DNA from: CALBTQ01 sp036725605 | GTDB lineage: Bacteria; Lernaellota; Lernaellaia; Lernaellales; Lernaellaceae | Length of the DNA: 64,000 bases | Assembly (NCBI GenBank): GCA_036725605.1 | Contig: DAIMDW010000001.1 | Coordinates: 248,001-312,000, forward strand | Direction of reading: 5' to 3' | Part shown: one piece after another, positions 52,265 through 60,513 of the stretch | Numbering within the stretch: the stretch's first letter is position 1 | How the letters are laid out: each line of letters starts with the position of its first letter | The notes under the pieces: generated by a model | What the model was told of the DNA's origin: nothing | The model's input: the letters and a program-made list of their open reading frames with translations, nothing else | The model's database searches: none | Program-made: the position numbers and the translations under genes

Positions 52265-54661
52265 TTACGGCCTTCGCTTGCTCCCGCCAAACAACAGATT
52301 GTACGCCTGGCGCGTGCGCGTGGCATGCAACGGGCGCACATATCCTTCATGCGCTTCCAACGGAATCAGATCCAACGAGATATAGCGCTTCCCGTAGAAT
52401 ACGTGCCGCGCGAGGAACGAAATATTCGCCTCGGTCGCGGACGATTCGTTGATCGTCTGATTGCCCAGGCCGTAGGCGATGAACCCCTGCTGATAAAATT
52501 CAATGTCGCGCGGCGGAGACGGCCGGTTGAAGGTGACGACCGTTGCGCCGTCGTCGATGGCCTGCCGGGCAAGGAGGCGCAGCGTTTCAGCGTCCTGATC
52601 GAGCGCGGAGATGTTGACGAAGACAATATTGTTTGCGGCGGCCAATTCCTTGATCCGGGCACTGACCGTCCCAACGACGTAGGGATTGTTCCCGGGGGCG
52701 TCGGCTTTGGCCTGCGCGTCCGCGTTGGGAATCAAACTATAGGAAAGGAACGCATACGGCTGCCGGCGAATGCGGTACGTCGCCGGCTTTGCGGCCGCGG
52801 CCATGTTTTCTCCGGCGCCGACGATGTCGATCGAGTGGCGCCAGTACTTGATCAGATCATGACCGAAATGATCGCGCCCCAACGAGAGCAAACGCGGTCC
52901 GTGCACGTCGGCGACATCGATGCCGGCGAAGTCCATCGCATGCAGCATTTGCTGATTCATGCAGGCGCCGTGCTCGCTCATCGGCGGACAATTGGCCGCC
53001 AGGGGCGCGCCCAGGGAAACCTGCGCCAGATCGGCCTGCCGCATCAGCCCGCCGAGTTTGAAGATCGAGGAGACTTCCTGCTCCAGCCCGACGCTCTTGG
53101 GCGGCAGTTGCTGGGGGAGGAAATTGCCGCTGATCATGACGTGACGGATCTCATAGGGATCGTAGCGCAGCTCCGGCGCGATCTCGCCTTTGACCGCCAG
53201 CGGAATCAGCAGCGGATAGCTGTAAAAATACGAGCCGATCGTGCCGCCGCCGCGCTTGGCGCAATCGCGCACGTACCGGCCGGTGGGAGATTCGCCGTCG
53301 ACCGGAATGACGTTCATTTCCGGCCGCAGGGCCTGGAAGGGCACCAACGCCAGCGTCCCCGGATTTTCCCGCAGCAAACGCACGACCTCTTCGGGCGTGT
53401 TTACCTTTTTAATGGCGATCGGTTCGCGGATTTTCAGGCGCTTGGCCACCCATTGATCCAGCGGCGGCATGGCGACGACCTGAATCGGACGATCTTCGCC
53501 GGCCAACTCGCGCCAATTGGTGGTTTTGCCCGACAGCACGTTGCGCAGCCAGTTGCTCACCATGCCTTCGAGCGGATTGGCCTGGCTGGTGACGATCGCG
53601 GTGACCAGACGGTAGTCGGATTCGATGTCGTACTGCGCCTGCGCCGGCACGCCGCCGAGCAGATGATCGAGGTTGTACTTGTTCACCTCGGAGGGCATCT
53701 CGCCGATTATGTTTTTGTAATTGGTGTGATAGATCATCTCGAGCACGTCGCGCGGCAGGTCCAGGCCGTGGACCTTCCGCATGGTCGTCTTGCCGCCGAG
53801 CAGCACCTTGTAGCGCAGCGACGAGCGCTCCAGGAAACGACGCATGTCCAGCAGGTATTGCGTGAGCCAATCGAGGTTACGCCCCGCGCCGCTGTAGACC
53901 ATGATGTCGGTGGCGAACAGCAGGCGGTCTTTGTAAGTAATGAAAAATTGCCGCGCGGCTTCGTGATTTTCCGAGAGATTCTGCACGGCTCGCCATTTGT
54001 CGTCTTCCCAACCGAAGCCCAACGAAAGCTCGAGCGTGGGGAATTTTTCCAAGAGGATGGTCAGTTTCTCCAGATCGTCGGTCAGGCCGAGCATGCCCGT
54101 GGCGACGACGTAGAGATTGGGATAATCGCGCATCACGTGTTCGAGTTCGGCCCCGTAGGCGCGATAATCGCACTCGACAATCAGCGGCACACGGTGAATT
54201 TCGCACCAGGCGTAGAAGGGTTGCAGGCGATCGTCGTCCAGGGGCATCGGCCGCAGACGCCGGTTGCCGTGGCTCAGGTAAAAACCGCGCGCGCCGGCCA
54301 AAAACAGTTCCTTGGCGTATTTGATCAACTCCGGTTCGTTGCCGCGAATCAGCGGGAAGGCCAGGATGCGCGTGGGCGCCTGGGACATCGCGTTCATGAT
54401 GAGTTCGTTGTTTTTTTGCGAACTGGAAAAATCCGGCCGTGCCTGGTGATTGAAGGAGGTGTCGTAGGAGCCGGCGAGAACCGTCTGCTTGATGCCGGCC
54501 TTGTCCATGGCGTTGAGCAGATCGCCGCCCTTGGAGCTGTCGGCGATGTGCTCGTGGAAGGAATAGACCTCCTCCTCGTCGTACAAACTTTCGCCGCAGC
54601 CGCTGAGGATGGTTATTATCAGAACGAGCGGAAAAATAAAAAAACGTCTAATTATTGACAT
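52265..54661 (-). CDS. Lipoprotein joining amidohydrolase-, PstS- and CapA-like domains
   Basis: This 798-residue lipoprotein has lipobox ILSGC near residue 18. The first third is TIM-barrel amidohydrolase-like (FHEHIADSS, LIVECDY, LLFATDIMVYSG). The middle (about residues 380-530) resembles periplasmic phosphate-binding proteins (NVLSGKTTNWRELAG; VIPVDGESPTGRYVRD). The last third resembles CapA/poly-gamma-glutamate metallophosphatases (MDFAGIDVADVHG, FYQQGFIAYGLGNQ), but CapA's HWG and HPH-type metal motifs are replaced (NISALD, NRPSPP), so that domain is probably inactive. ATG at 54661 is used; 54670 is possible. Confidence 0.75.
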   Translation of the reverse strand: MSIIRRFFIFPLVLIITILSGCGESLYDEEEVYSFHEHIADSSKGGDLLNAMDKAGIKQTVLAGSYDTSFNHQARPDFSSSQKNNELIMNAMSQAPTRILAFPLIRGNEPELIKYAKELFLAGARGFYLSHGNRRLRPMPLDDDRLQPFYAWCEIHRVPLIVECDYRAYGAELEHVMRDYPNLYVVATGMLGLTDDLEKLTILLEKFPTLELSLGFGWEDDKWRAVQNLSENHEAARQFFITYKDRLLFATDIMVYSGAGRNLDWLTQYLLDMRRFLERSSLRYKVLLGGKTTMRKVHGLDLPRDVLEMIYHTNYKNIIGEMPSEVNKYNLDHLLGGVPAQAQYDIESDYRLVTAIVTSQANPLEGMVSNWLRNVLSGKTTNWRELAGEDRPIQVVAMPPLDQWVAKRLKIREPIAIKKVNTPEEVVRLLRENPGTLALVPFQALRPEMNVIPVDGESPTGRYVRDCAKRGGGTIGSYFYSYPLLIPLAVKGEIAPELRYDPYEIRHVMISGNFLPQQLPPKSVGLEQEVSSIFKLGGLMRQADLAQVSLGAPLAANCPPMSEHGACMNQQMLHAMDFAGIDVADVHGPRLLSLGRDHFGHDLIKYWRHSIDIVGAGENMAAAAKPATYRIRRQPYAFLSYSLIPNADAQAKADAPGNNPYVVGTVSARIKELAAANNIVFVNISALDQDAETLRLLARQAIDDGATVVTFNRPSPPRDIEFYQQGFIAYGLGNQTINESSATEANISFLARHVFYGKRYISLDLIPLEAHEGYVRPLHATRTRQAYNLLFGGSKRRP

Positions 54662-54698
54662 GTTACGCATCCTAGTCACATCTTTTACCTGGGGGCCG

Positions 54699-54727
54699 AT
54701 CATAGCGGGATGAGAGCAAATGGTCAA
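54699..54727 (-). promoter_or_regulatory. Promoter of the triple-domain lipoprotein
   Basis: On the minus strand TTGACC (54727-54722) and TATGAT (54704-54699) are 17 bases apart, close to consensus, giving a leader of about 30 bases. It is back to back with the dnaK promoter. Confidence 0.82.
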
Positions 54728-54761
54728 ATAAAAATGTGCCAAAAAATTCAGTAAGTTCGCG

Positions 54762-54789
54762 TTGACAAGCAAAATGGGATGGTTAATTT
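54762..54789 (+). promoter_or_regulatory. Promoter of the dnaK operon
   Basis: TTGACA (54762-54767) and TAATTT (54784-54789) are 16 bases apart, 46 bases before the dnaK ATG. It looks like a housekeeping sigma-70 site. No CIRCE inverted repeat or sigma-32-like box was found. Confidence 0.75.
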
Positions 54790-54835
54790 TCGGCTGGCAG
54801 TCCGAGATTATAGTAATCGAAAGGAGCGAATGGTT

Positions 54836-56740
54836 ATGGGCAAGATCATCGGCATCGACTTAGGTACGACCAATTCCGTTGTCGCGGTCATGGAAGGTAC
54901 CGAGCCGAAAGTGATTGTGAATTCTGAGGGCGGTCGCACTACTCCGTCGGTTGTCGCGTTCACGAAGGATGGCGAGAAACTGGTTGGCACCGTTGCCAAG
55001 CGCCAGGCGGTTTCCAATCCGCAAAACACGATTTTCTCGATCAAGCGCTTTATGGGACGCCGGATTCAGGAAGTGAAGGAAGAAATCGGGCTGGTGCCGT
55101 ATTCGGTCATCAAAGGTCCGAACGACGATGCGCGCATCGAAGTGATGGGCAAACAATACAGCCCGCCGGAAATCAGCGCGATGATTCTGCAGAAGCTCAA
55201 GTCGGCGGCCGAGGATTTCCTGGGCACGAAGATCGAGGACGCGGTGATCACCGTGCCGGCGTACTTCAACGACAGCCAGCGTCAGGCGACCAAGGACGCG
55301 GGCAAGATCGCCGGTCTCAACGTGAAACGCATCATCAACGAACCGACCGCCGCGGCGCTGGCCTACGGACTGGACAAACAGAGCAACGAAACCATCGCCG
55401 TATACGATTTCGGCGGCGGCACGTTCGATATTTCGATTCTGGAAGTGGGCGAAGGCGTGGTCGAGGTGAAAGCGACCAACGGCGACACCCACCTGGGCGG
55501 CGACAATCTGGACCAGCGCATCATCGACTGGCTGATCGCCGAATTCAAAAAGGACCAGGGCATCGACCTGGCGCAGGACCGCATGTCGCTGCAGCGGCTG
55601 AAGGAAGCGGCGGAAAAAGCCAAGGTCGAGCTGTCCTCGGCGCAGCAGACCAGCATCAACCTGCCGTTCATCACCGCCGACGCCAGCGGCCCCAAGCACC
55701 TGGACTTCACCTTGACCCGTGCGAAGTTCGAGCAGTTGGTCGAGGATCTGATCGACCGCACGCTCGAGCCGTGCCGGCAGGCGTTGCGCGACTCGAAGCT
55801 GTCGCCCAAGGATCTGCATCAGGTCGTCTTGGTCGGCGGCAGCACGCGCATCCCGCGGGTGCAGCAGGTGGTCAAAGAGCTGTTCGGCAAAGAGCCGCAT
55901 CGCGGCGTGAACCCGGACGAAGTCGTCGCGGTGGGCGCGGCCATTCAGGGCGGCGTGCTGGCCGGCGACGTGAAAGACGTGCTGCTGCTGGACGTCACGC
56001 CCTTGAGCCTGGGCATCGAAACCCTGGGCGGCGTGATGACCAAGTTGATCGAGCGCAACACGACGATCCCCGTGCAGAAAAAGGAGATCTTCTCGACGGC
56101 CGCCGACAGCCAGACCAGCGTGGAAATTCACGTGTTGCAGGGCGAGCGCGAAATGGCCGCCTACAACCGCACGCTGGGCCGCTTCCACCTGACGGGCATT
56201 CCGCCCGCGCCGCGCGGCATTCCGCAGATCGAAGTGTCCTTCGACATCGACGCCAACGGCATCTTGTCGGTCGGCGCGAAAGACCTGGCGACCAACAAGG
56301 AACAGACGATCACGATCACCAGTTCCTCGGGTCTGGACAAGCACGAAATCGATGACATGGTCAAGGAATCCGAGCTGCACGCGGAAGAGGACAAGAAAAA
56401 GCGCGAGGAAATCGACCTGCGCAACCAGGCCGACAACATGGCCTATCAGACCGAAAAGCTGCTCAAGGAAAACCGCGCGCAGATCGACGAGGCCGACGCC
56501 AAGGCGATCGATGAGGCCATCGCCGAACTGCGCAAGGCGCTCGAAGGCGGGGACCTGGGCGAGATCAAGGCGAAGATGGAATCGCTGACGCAGGCTTCGC
56601 ACAAGATGGCCGAAGCGATGTACAAAAAGGCCAGCGGCGGAGCCCAGGCGGCCGGTGGAGCGAGCCAGCAGCAGGCGCAGCAGTCGTCCGGCGGCAACGG
56701 CGACGACGTCATCGACGCCGAGATCGTCGACGAAAATTAG
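54836..56740 (+). CDS. dnaK: Hsp70 chaperone DnaK
   Basis: The 634-residue chaperone starts MGKIIGIDLGTTNSVVAVM. The ATPase domain has DFGGGTFDISIL, and the linker VLLLDVTPLSLGIETLGG leads to the substrate-binding domain and a Gly/Gln-rich tail ending in DAEIVDEN. ATG at 54836 is 9 bases after AAGGAG; ATG at 54830 is too close. It is first in a block with hsp20, a dnaJ-like gene and grpE, so the full Hsp70 cycle can be supplied from one locus. Confidence 0.98.
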   Translation: MGKIIGIDLGTTNSVVAVMEGTEPKVIVNSEGGRTTPSVVAFTKDGEKLVGTVAKRQAVSNPQNTIFSIKRFMGRRIQEVKEEIGLVPYSVIKGPNDDARIEVMGKQYSPPEISAMILQKLKSAAEDFLGTKIEDAVITVPAYFNDSQRQATKDAGKIAGLNVKRIINEPTAAALAYGLDKQSNETIAVYDFGGGTFDISILEVGEGVVEVKATNGDTHLGGDNLDQRIIDWLIAEFKKDQGIDLAQDRMSLQRLKEAAEKAKVELSSAQQTSINLPFITADASGPKHLDFTLTRAKFEQLVEDLIDRTLEPCRQALRDSKLSPKDLHQVVLVGGSTRIPRVQQVVKELFGKEPHRGVNPDEVVAVGAAIQGGVLAGDVKDVLLLDVTPLSLGIETLGGVMTKLIERNTTIPVQKKEIFSTAADSQTSVEIHVLQGEREMAAYNRTLGRFHLTGIPPAPRGIPQIEVSFDIDANGILSVGAKDLATNKEQTITITSSSGLDKHEIDDMVKESELHAEEDKKKREEIDLRNQADNMAYQTEKLLKENRAQIDEADAKAIDEAIAELRKALEGGDLGEIKAKMESLTQASHKMAEAMYKKASGGAQAAGGASQQQAQQSSGGNGDDVIDAEIVDEN

Positions 56741-56827
56741 TCGATCCGTCAGGATGCGGATGGAATTTATCGGGGCGAGGACGCGGCGCAGGGTCGGCCT
56801 CGCCCCTTTTGCCGAAACGGAGGAACG

Positions 56828-57241
56828 ATGCGCAATCCGCATTTGAATTCGATTCTCGCCGAGGTATCGATGCTGCATCGCCGTTTGAGCAACCTGTTGG
56901 AGATCCGCAACGCCACGGCGTGGGGCGAAGGCTCATCGGCCGGCGGCGAACAGTGGCGGCCGGCGATGGACCTGATCGAGGAGCCGCGGCAATATCGGCT
57001 GCTGATCGATCTGCCCGACCTGAGCCTGGACGAAGTGACGTTGGAAATGAAAAACCGCTTTCTGGTCATCAGCGGGAAGAAGAGTTTCATCGACAACGTC
57101 GAACCCGAAGCCATGCTGCGTTTCGAGCGCCCGCTGGGCGTGTTCCGGCGACAGGTGGAAATCCCCGGTCCGGTGCGTTTCGCGGATCTTGAAGCGACGA
57201 TGAACAACGGCGTGTTGTCCATCATTCTGCCGCGCGAATGA
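56828..57241 (+). CDS. Hsp20/alpha-crystallin-type small heat-shock protein
   Basis: The 137-residue protein has a short N-terminal part and an alpha-crystallin domain (about residues 45-135) containing YRLLIDLPDLSLDEVTLEM, FERPLGVFRRQVEIP and MNNGVLSIILPRE. Small heat-shock proteins hold unfolding proteins for Hsp70. GGAGG precedes the ATG. It lies between dnaK and dnaJ-like, a less common place for this gene. Confidence 0.92.
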   Translation: MRNPHLNSILAEVSMLHRRLSNLLEIRNATAWGEGSSAGGEQWRPAMDLIEEPRQYRLLIDLPDLSLDEVTLEMKNRFLVISGKKSFIDNVEPEAMLRFERPLGVFRRQVEIPGPVRFADLEATMNNGVLSIILPRE

Positions 57242-57268
57242 CGTGACGGTAAAAGGAGACGGCGACCC

Positions 57269-58204
57269 GTGGCGGCGAGACCCGATTATTACAAAGTGCT
57301 GGGCGTAGGGCGCGACGCCGACGAACAGGCGATTCGCAAGGCCTACAAACAACTGGCGCTCAAATACCACCCCGACCGCAATCCCGACGACAAATCGGCC
57401 GAGGCGAAGTTCAAGGAAATCAGCGAAGCCTACGCGGTGCTGTCCAATCCGGAGGCGCGCAAGAAGTACGACACCTTCGGCCATCAAGGGCCGGGCGCGG
57501 GCGGCTTCGATTTTTCGGGCTTCGATTTTCGCAACATGCGCGGCAGCTACAGCGGCGGCGGTCAGTCGTTTTTCGGTTCGTTCGGCGACATCTTTTCGGA
57601 AATATTCGGCGGACGCGGGCGCGGCGGCGGCGCGTCGATGGGCGGTGATCCGTTCGGCGCTTTCACCGGGGCGATGCGCGGGCGCGACCTGCTGTTTCGC
57701 ATGCAGATCGATTTCATGCTGGCCATCGAGGGCGGCGTGACGCAAATCAACATTCCGCAGCGCGGTTCGGTGTCGGTGCGCATTCCGGCGGGCGTGGACA
57801 CGGGGCAGAAGATTCGCCTGCGCGGCAAGGGCGAGGCGGGCCCGAACGGTTCGGCGGCGGGCGACATGATCATCGAACTGGAAGTGAAGCCGCATCCGCA
57901 CTTCAAACGCGAGGGGCACGACCTGCGCATCCAGGTGCCGATCACCATCGCCGAAGCGGTGCTGGGCGGGCGCATCCAGGTGCCGACGCTGGGCGGGCAG
58001 GCGACGATCACGCTGCCGGCGGGCACGCAAAGCGGGCAGGTGTTCCGCCTGAAGGGGCGCGGCGTGCGCACGAAAAACGCCAAAGGCGATTTGTACGTCG
58101 CGGTGCAGATCACGGTGCCCACGAAGATCGACGAAAAATCGCGGATGCTGATCGAGACGTTCGCCAAGGAAAATCCGATGCAACCGCGCAAAGACTTGCT
58201 ATAA
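57269..58204 (+). CDS. DnaJ/CbpA-type Hsp40 without zinc-finger domain
   Basis: The 311-residue protein, starting with GTG, has a J domain (residues about 5-70, with KYHPDRNPDD including HPD), a Gly/Phe-rich linker (about 75-125) and two C-terminal substrate-binding domains. The Cys-rich zinc finger of classical DnaJ (four CxxCxGxG) is absent, so this is the CbpA or type II form. It stimulates DnaK's ATPase. Its place between dnaK and grpE suggests it is the main partner. Confidence 0.93.
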   Translation: MAARPDYYKVLGVGRDADEQAIRKAYKQLALKYHPDRNPDDKSAEAKFKEISEAYAVLSNPEARKKYDTFGHQGPGAGGFDFSGFDFRNMRGSYSGGGQSFFGSFGDIFSEIFGGRGRGGGASMGGDPFGAFTGAMRGRDLLFRMQIDFMLAIEGGVTQINIPQRGSVSVRIPAGVDTGQKIRLRGKGEAGPNGSAAGDMIIELEVKPHPHFKREGHDLRIQVPITIAEAVLGGRIQVPTLGGQATITLPAGTQSGQVFRLKGRGVRTKNAKGDLYVAVQITVPTKIDEKSRMLIETFAKENPMQPRKDLL

Positions 58205-58219
58205 GGAGGCAATGGGTTC

Positions 58220-58909
58220 ATGACCGGCAAAGCGAGCAAGGAAAAAGTCGATGCGGCTGTCGACAAGCAAGTTCAACCTCAACCGGAAGCGAGTGAAGAA
58301 GGTATGAAGATCGAGGTCAAAGGGAAGGACAACGAACCGCAAACGGCCGCCGGCGAACAACAGGCGGCTCCGACCAACGAACCGGCCGCGGCCGAACAAG
58401 CGGGGACGGTCGAGGCGCCGGCGCCGGCGGAACAACCGGACAAGGCTCCCGAGTTGACCAAGGAACAGTTGATCGATCATCTGCAGCGTCTGGCGGCCGA
58501 GTTCGACAATTTCCGCAAACGCTCGGCGCGCGATTTCGAAAACGCGGGCCTGACGGGCATGGCCAAGGTGATGAGCGAACTGCTGCCGACGCTCGACAGC
58601 CTGGAGCGTTCGCTGGAAACGACGCCGGCCGGCGACGACGCGCTGGCCTGGCGCGAGGGCATGCGGGCGATTCACCGCCAGATGGTGAACAATCTGACGC
58701 GTCTGGGGCTGGAGCGAATCGACCCGGCCAAGGGCGAGGCGCTGGATCCGAACGTGCACGAGGTGATGTTCGCGATGCCCAGCGACGAAGTCGAGCCGGA
58801 TCATATTTTGGAAGTGCTCATCAGTGGGTATAGAATCGGGAAACGGCTGTTGCGTCCGGCGAAAGTGAAGGTCGCCATGGCGATCGCGAACAAGCCGGCC
58901 AAGAATTAG
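58220..58909 (+). CDS. grpE: Nucleotide exchange factor GrpE
   Basis: The 229-residue protein has a long low-complexity N-terminus rich in Ala, Glu, Pro and Gln (residues about 1-75), a coiled coil (LQRLAAEFDNFRKR) and the beta domain with PNVHEVMF and ISGYRIGKRLLRPAKVKVA. GrpE releases ADP from DnaK. AAGGAGG is 10 bases upstream. The N-terminal disordered part is longer than in most GrpE proteins. Confidence 0.95.
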   Translation: MTGKASKEKVDAAVDKQVQPQPEASEEGMKIEVKGKDNEPQTAAGEQQAAPTNEPAAAEQAGTVEAPAPAEQPDKAPELTKEQLIDHLQRLAAEFDNFRKRSARDFENAGLTGMAKVMSELLPTLDSLERSLETTPAGDDALAWREGMRAIHRQMVNNLTRLGLERIDPAKGEALDPNVHEVMFAMPSDEVEPDHILEVLISGYRIGKRLLRPAKVKVAMAIANKPAKN

Positions 58910-58920
58910 GGGGCATGCGC

Positions 58921-59364
58921 ATGGGCAACGATGAGAAAAATGGCGGCTTCAAGGTTTCCGATCGCCGCAAGTTCGTCGTCGAGGAAGACGGATCGGTAAA
59001 GGCGCGCGAACAGGAAACGGCCGATGCGGATGAGGCGCCGGCGGCCGAACCGGAAGCGGCGCGGGACGAGGGATGCGAAGAATGCGATCCGGATACGTAT
59101 CAGAATCTGCCGCCGATCGACTTCGCCTCGTTCATCATTTCCCTGTCCACCTCGACGATGGTGTACCTGGGCGATCTGCCCGATCCGGTCAGCCAGAAGG
59201 TGGAGAAGGATCTGACGCTGGCCAAGCAGAACATCGACCTGTTGGGGATGCTGCAGGAAAAAACCAAGGGCAACCTGACCGAACTCGAAGAACACCTGTT
59301 GAAAAACGCCCTGTACGATTTGCGGTTGCGCTTTGTGGAATCGTGCAAAAAAAGCGACGCCTGA
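58921..59364 (+). CDS. DUF1844 family protein
   Basis: This 147-residue protein has an acidic N-terminal half and a conserved C-terminal half matching DUF1844: FASFIISLSTSTMVYLGDLPDP and LAKQNIDLLGMLQEKTKGNL. The family is small, cytoplasmic and uncharacterised. ATG at 58921 has GGGGG at better spacing than ATG at 58915. It is 11 bases after grpE and continues the operon into the DegP-like protease. Confidence 0.88.
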   Translation: MGNDEKNGGFKVSDRRKFVVEEDGSVKAREQETADADEAPAAEPEAARDEGCEECDPDTYQNLPPIDFASFIISLSTSTMVYLGDLPDPVSQKVEKDLTLAKQNIDLLGMLQEKTKGNLTELEEHLLKNALYDLRLRFVESCKKSDA

Positions 59365-59383
59365 GCGCGGAGCGGGGACGAGG

Positions 59384-60502
59384 ATGAAATACAAATCCGG
59401 TATGGTGTTGTTGGCGATCGTCGTGTTGATCGGCGGTCTGTTGCTGGCCTTCGCTCCCGCCGAGGCGAAACGCCCGACGAACGAACAGGCGGGGCTGCCC
59501 AAGCTGGAAGCGCCGGTCAAAAGCAAGTTCACCAGCATGGCCGCGCTGCATTCCTTCGCCGATCTGGCCAAGCGCGTCGCGCCGTCGGTGGTCAATATTT
59601 ACGTGGCCAAATCCGATCGCGGCAATCGTCCCGCGCCGCCCTCGTTCGGCGGCATGGAAGGGATGGAAGGCCAGGGCTCGGGCTTTCTGATCGACCCGGC
59701 CGGGTACATCGTGACCAACAACCACGTCATCCGCGGGATGAAGAAAATCCGCGTGCGCCTGCTGGACCGGCGCGAGTTCGACGCGCGGGTGATCGGCTTC
59801 GATAAAAAGGTCGATCTGGCGCTGATCAAAATCGAGGCGAACGATCTGCCGTACCTCGACTTCGGCGACAGCGACCACCTGGAAGTAGGCGAATGGGTCA
59901 TCGCGATCGGCAATCCGTTCGGCTTGTCGCATACGGTAACGGCGGGGATCGTGTCGGCCAAGGGACGCGTGCTGGGCGCGGGGCCCTACGACGACTTCAT
60001 CCAGACCGACACGTCGATCAACCCCGGCAATTCCGGCGGACCGCTGATCAACGTGCGCGGGCAGGTGGTGGGCATCAACACGATGATCAGCGCGTCGGGG
60101 CAGGGCATCGGCTTCGCCATTCCGAGCAACCTGGCGCGCAACATCATCGAGCAGCTCAAGGAGAAGGGCCACGTGGTGCGCAGTTGGCTGGGCGTGTACG
60201 TGCAGCCGGTGACCGCGAAGATGGCCGAAACGCTCGGCTTGCCGCGCCCCTACGGCGCGGTGGTCAGCCAGGTGGTGCCCAACGGCCCGGCGGAACGCTC
60301 GGGGCTGCGCGAAGGCGACATCATCATCGAGTTCAACGGGCGCACGATCGAGGTGGCCGACGACCTGCCGGTGATCGCCGCGTCGACGCCGGCCGAGCAG
60401 ACCGTCCGCGTTATTTTGATCCGCAATAAGAAGAAGATGAGCCTGAAGATCAAGCTGGAGACGATGCCGGAAAATTCGACGCCGCTCGTCCCGCGCCAGT
60501 AA
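59384..60502 (+). CDS. DegP/HtrA-like S1C serine protease
   Basis: The 372-residue exported protease has a signal peptide (ending PAEA), a trypsin-like domain with the full triad (His in VTNNHVIRG, Asp in KVDLALIKIE, Ser in NPGNSGGPLIN) and one PDZ domain (YGAVVSQVVPNGPAERSGLREGD). It is a periplasmic quality-control protease or chaperone. With one PDZ it resembles DegS/HhoB more than DegP. Being in the Hsp70 run, it may link envelope and cytoplasmic folding stress. Confidence 0.94.
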   Translation: MKYKSGMVLLAIVVLIGGLLLAFAPAEAKRPTNEQAGLPKLEAPVKSKFTSMAALHSFADLAKRVAPSVVNIYVAKSDRGNRPAPPSFGGMEGMEGQGSGFLIDPAGYIVTNNHVIRGMKKIRVRLLDRREFDARVIGFDKKVDLALIKIEANDLPYLDFGDSDHLEVGEWVIAIGNPFGLSHTVTAGIVSAKGRVLGAGPYDDFIQTDTSINPGNSGGPLINVRGQVVGINTMISASGQGIGFAIPSNLARNIIEQLKEKGHVVRSWLGVYVQPVTAKMAETLGLPRPYGAVVSQVVPNGPAERSGLREGDIIIEFNGRTIEVADDLPVIAASTPAEQTVRVILIRNKKKMSLKIKLETMPENSTPLVPRQ

Positions 60503-60513
60503 CCGACAAATCC

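Noticed and set aside
54762..54835. CIRCE or sigma-32 control of dnaK
   Set aside because: No TTAGCACTC-N9-GAGTGCTAA-type repeat or sigma-32 box is visible; a normal -35/-10 pair is.
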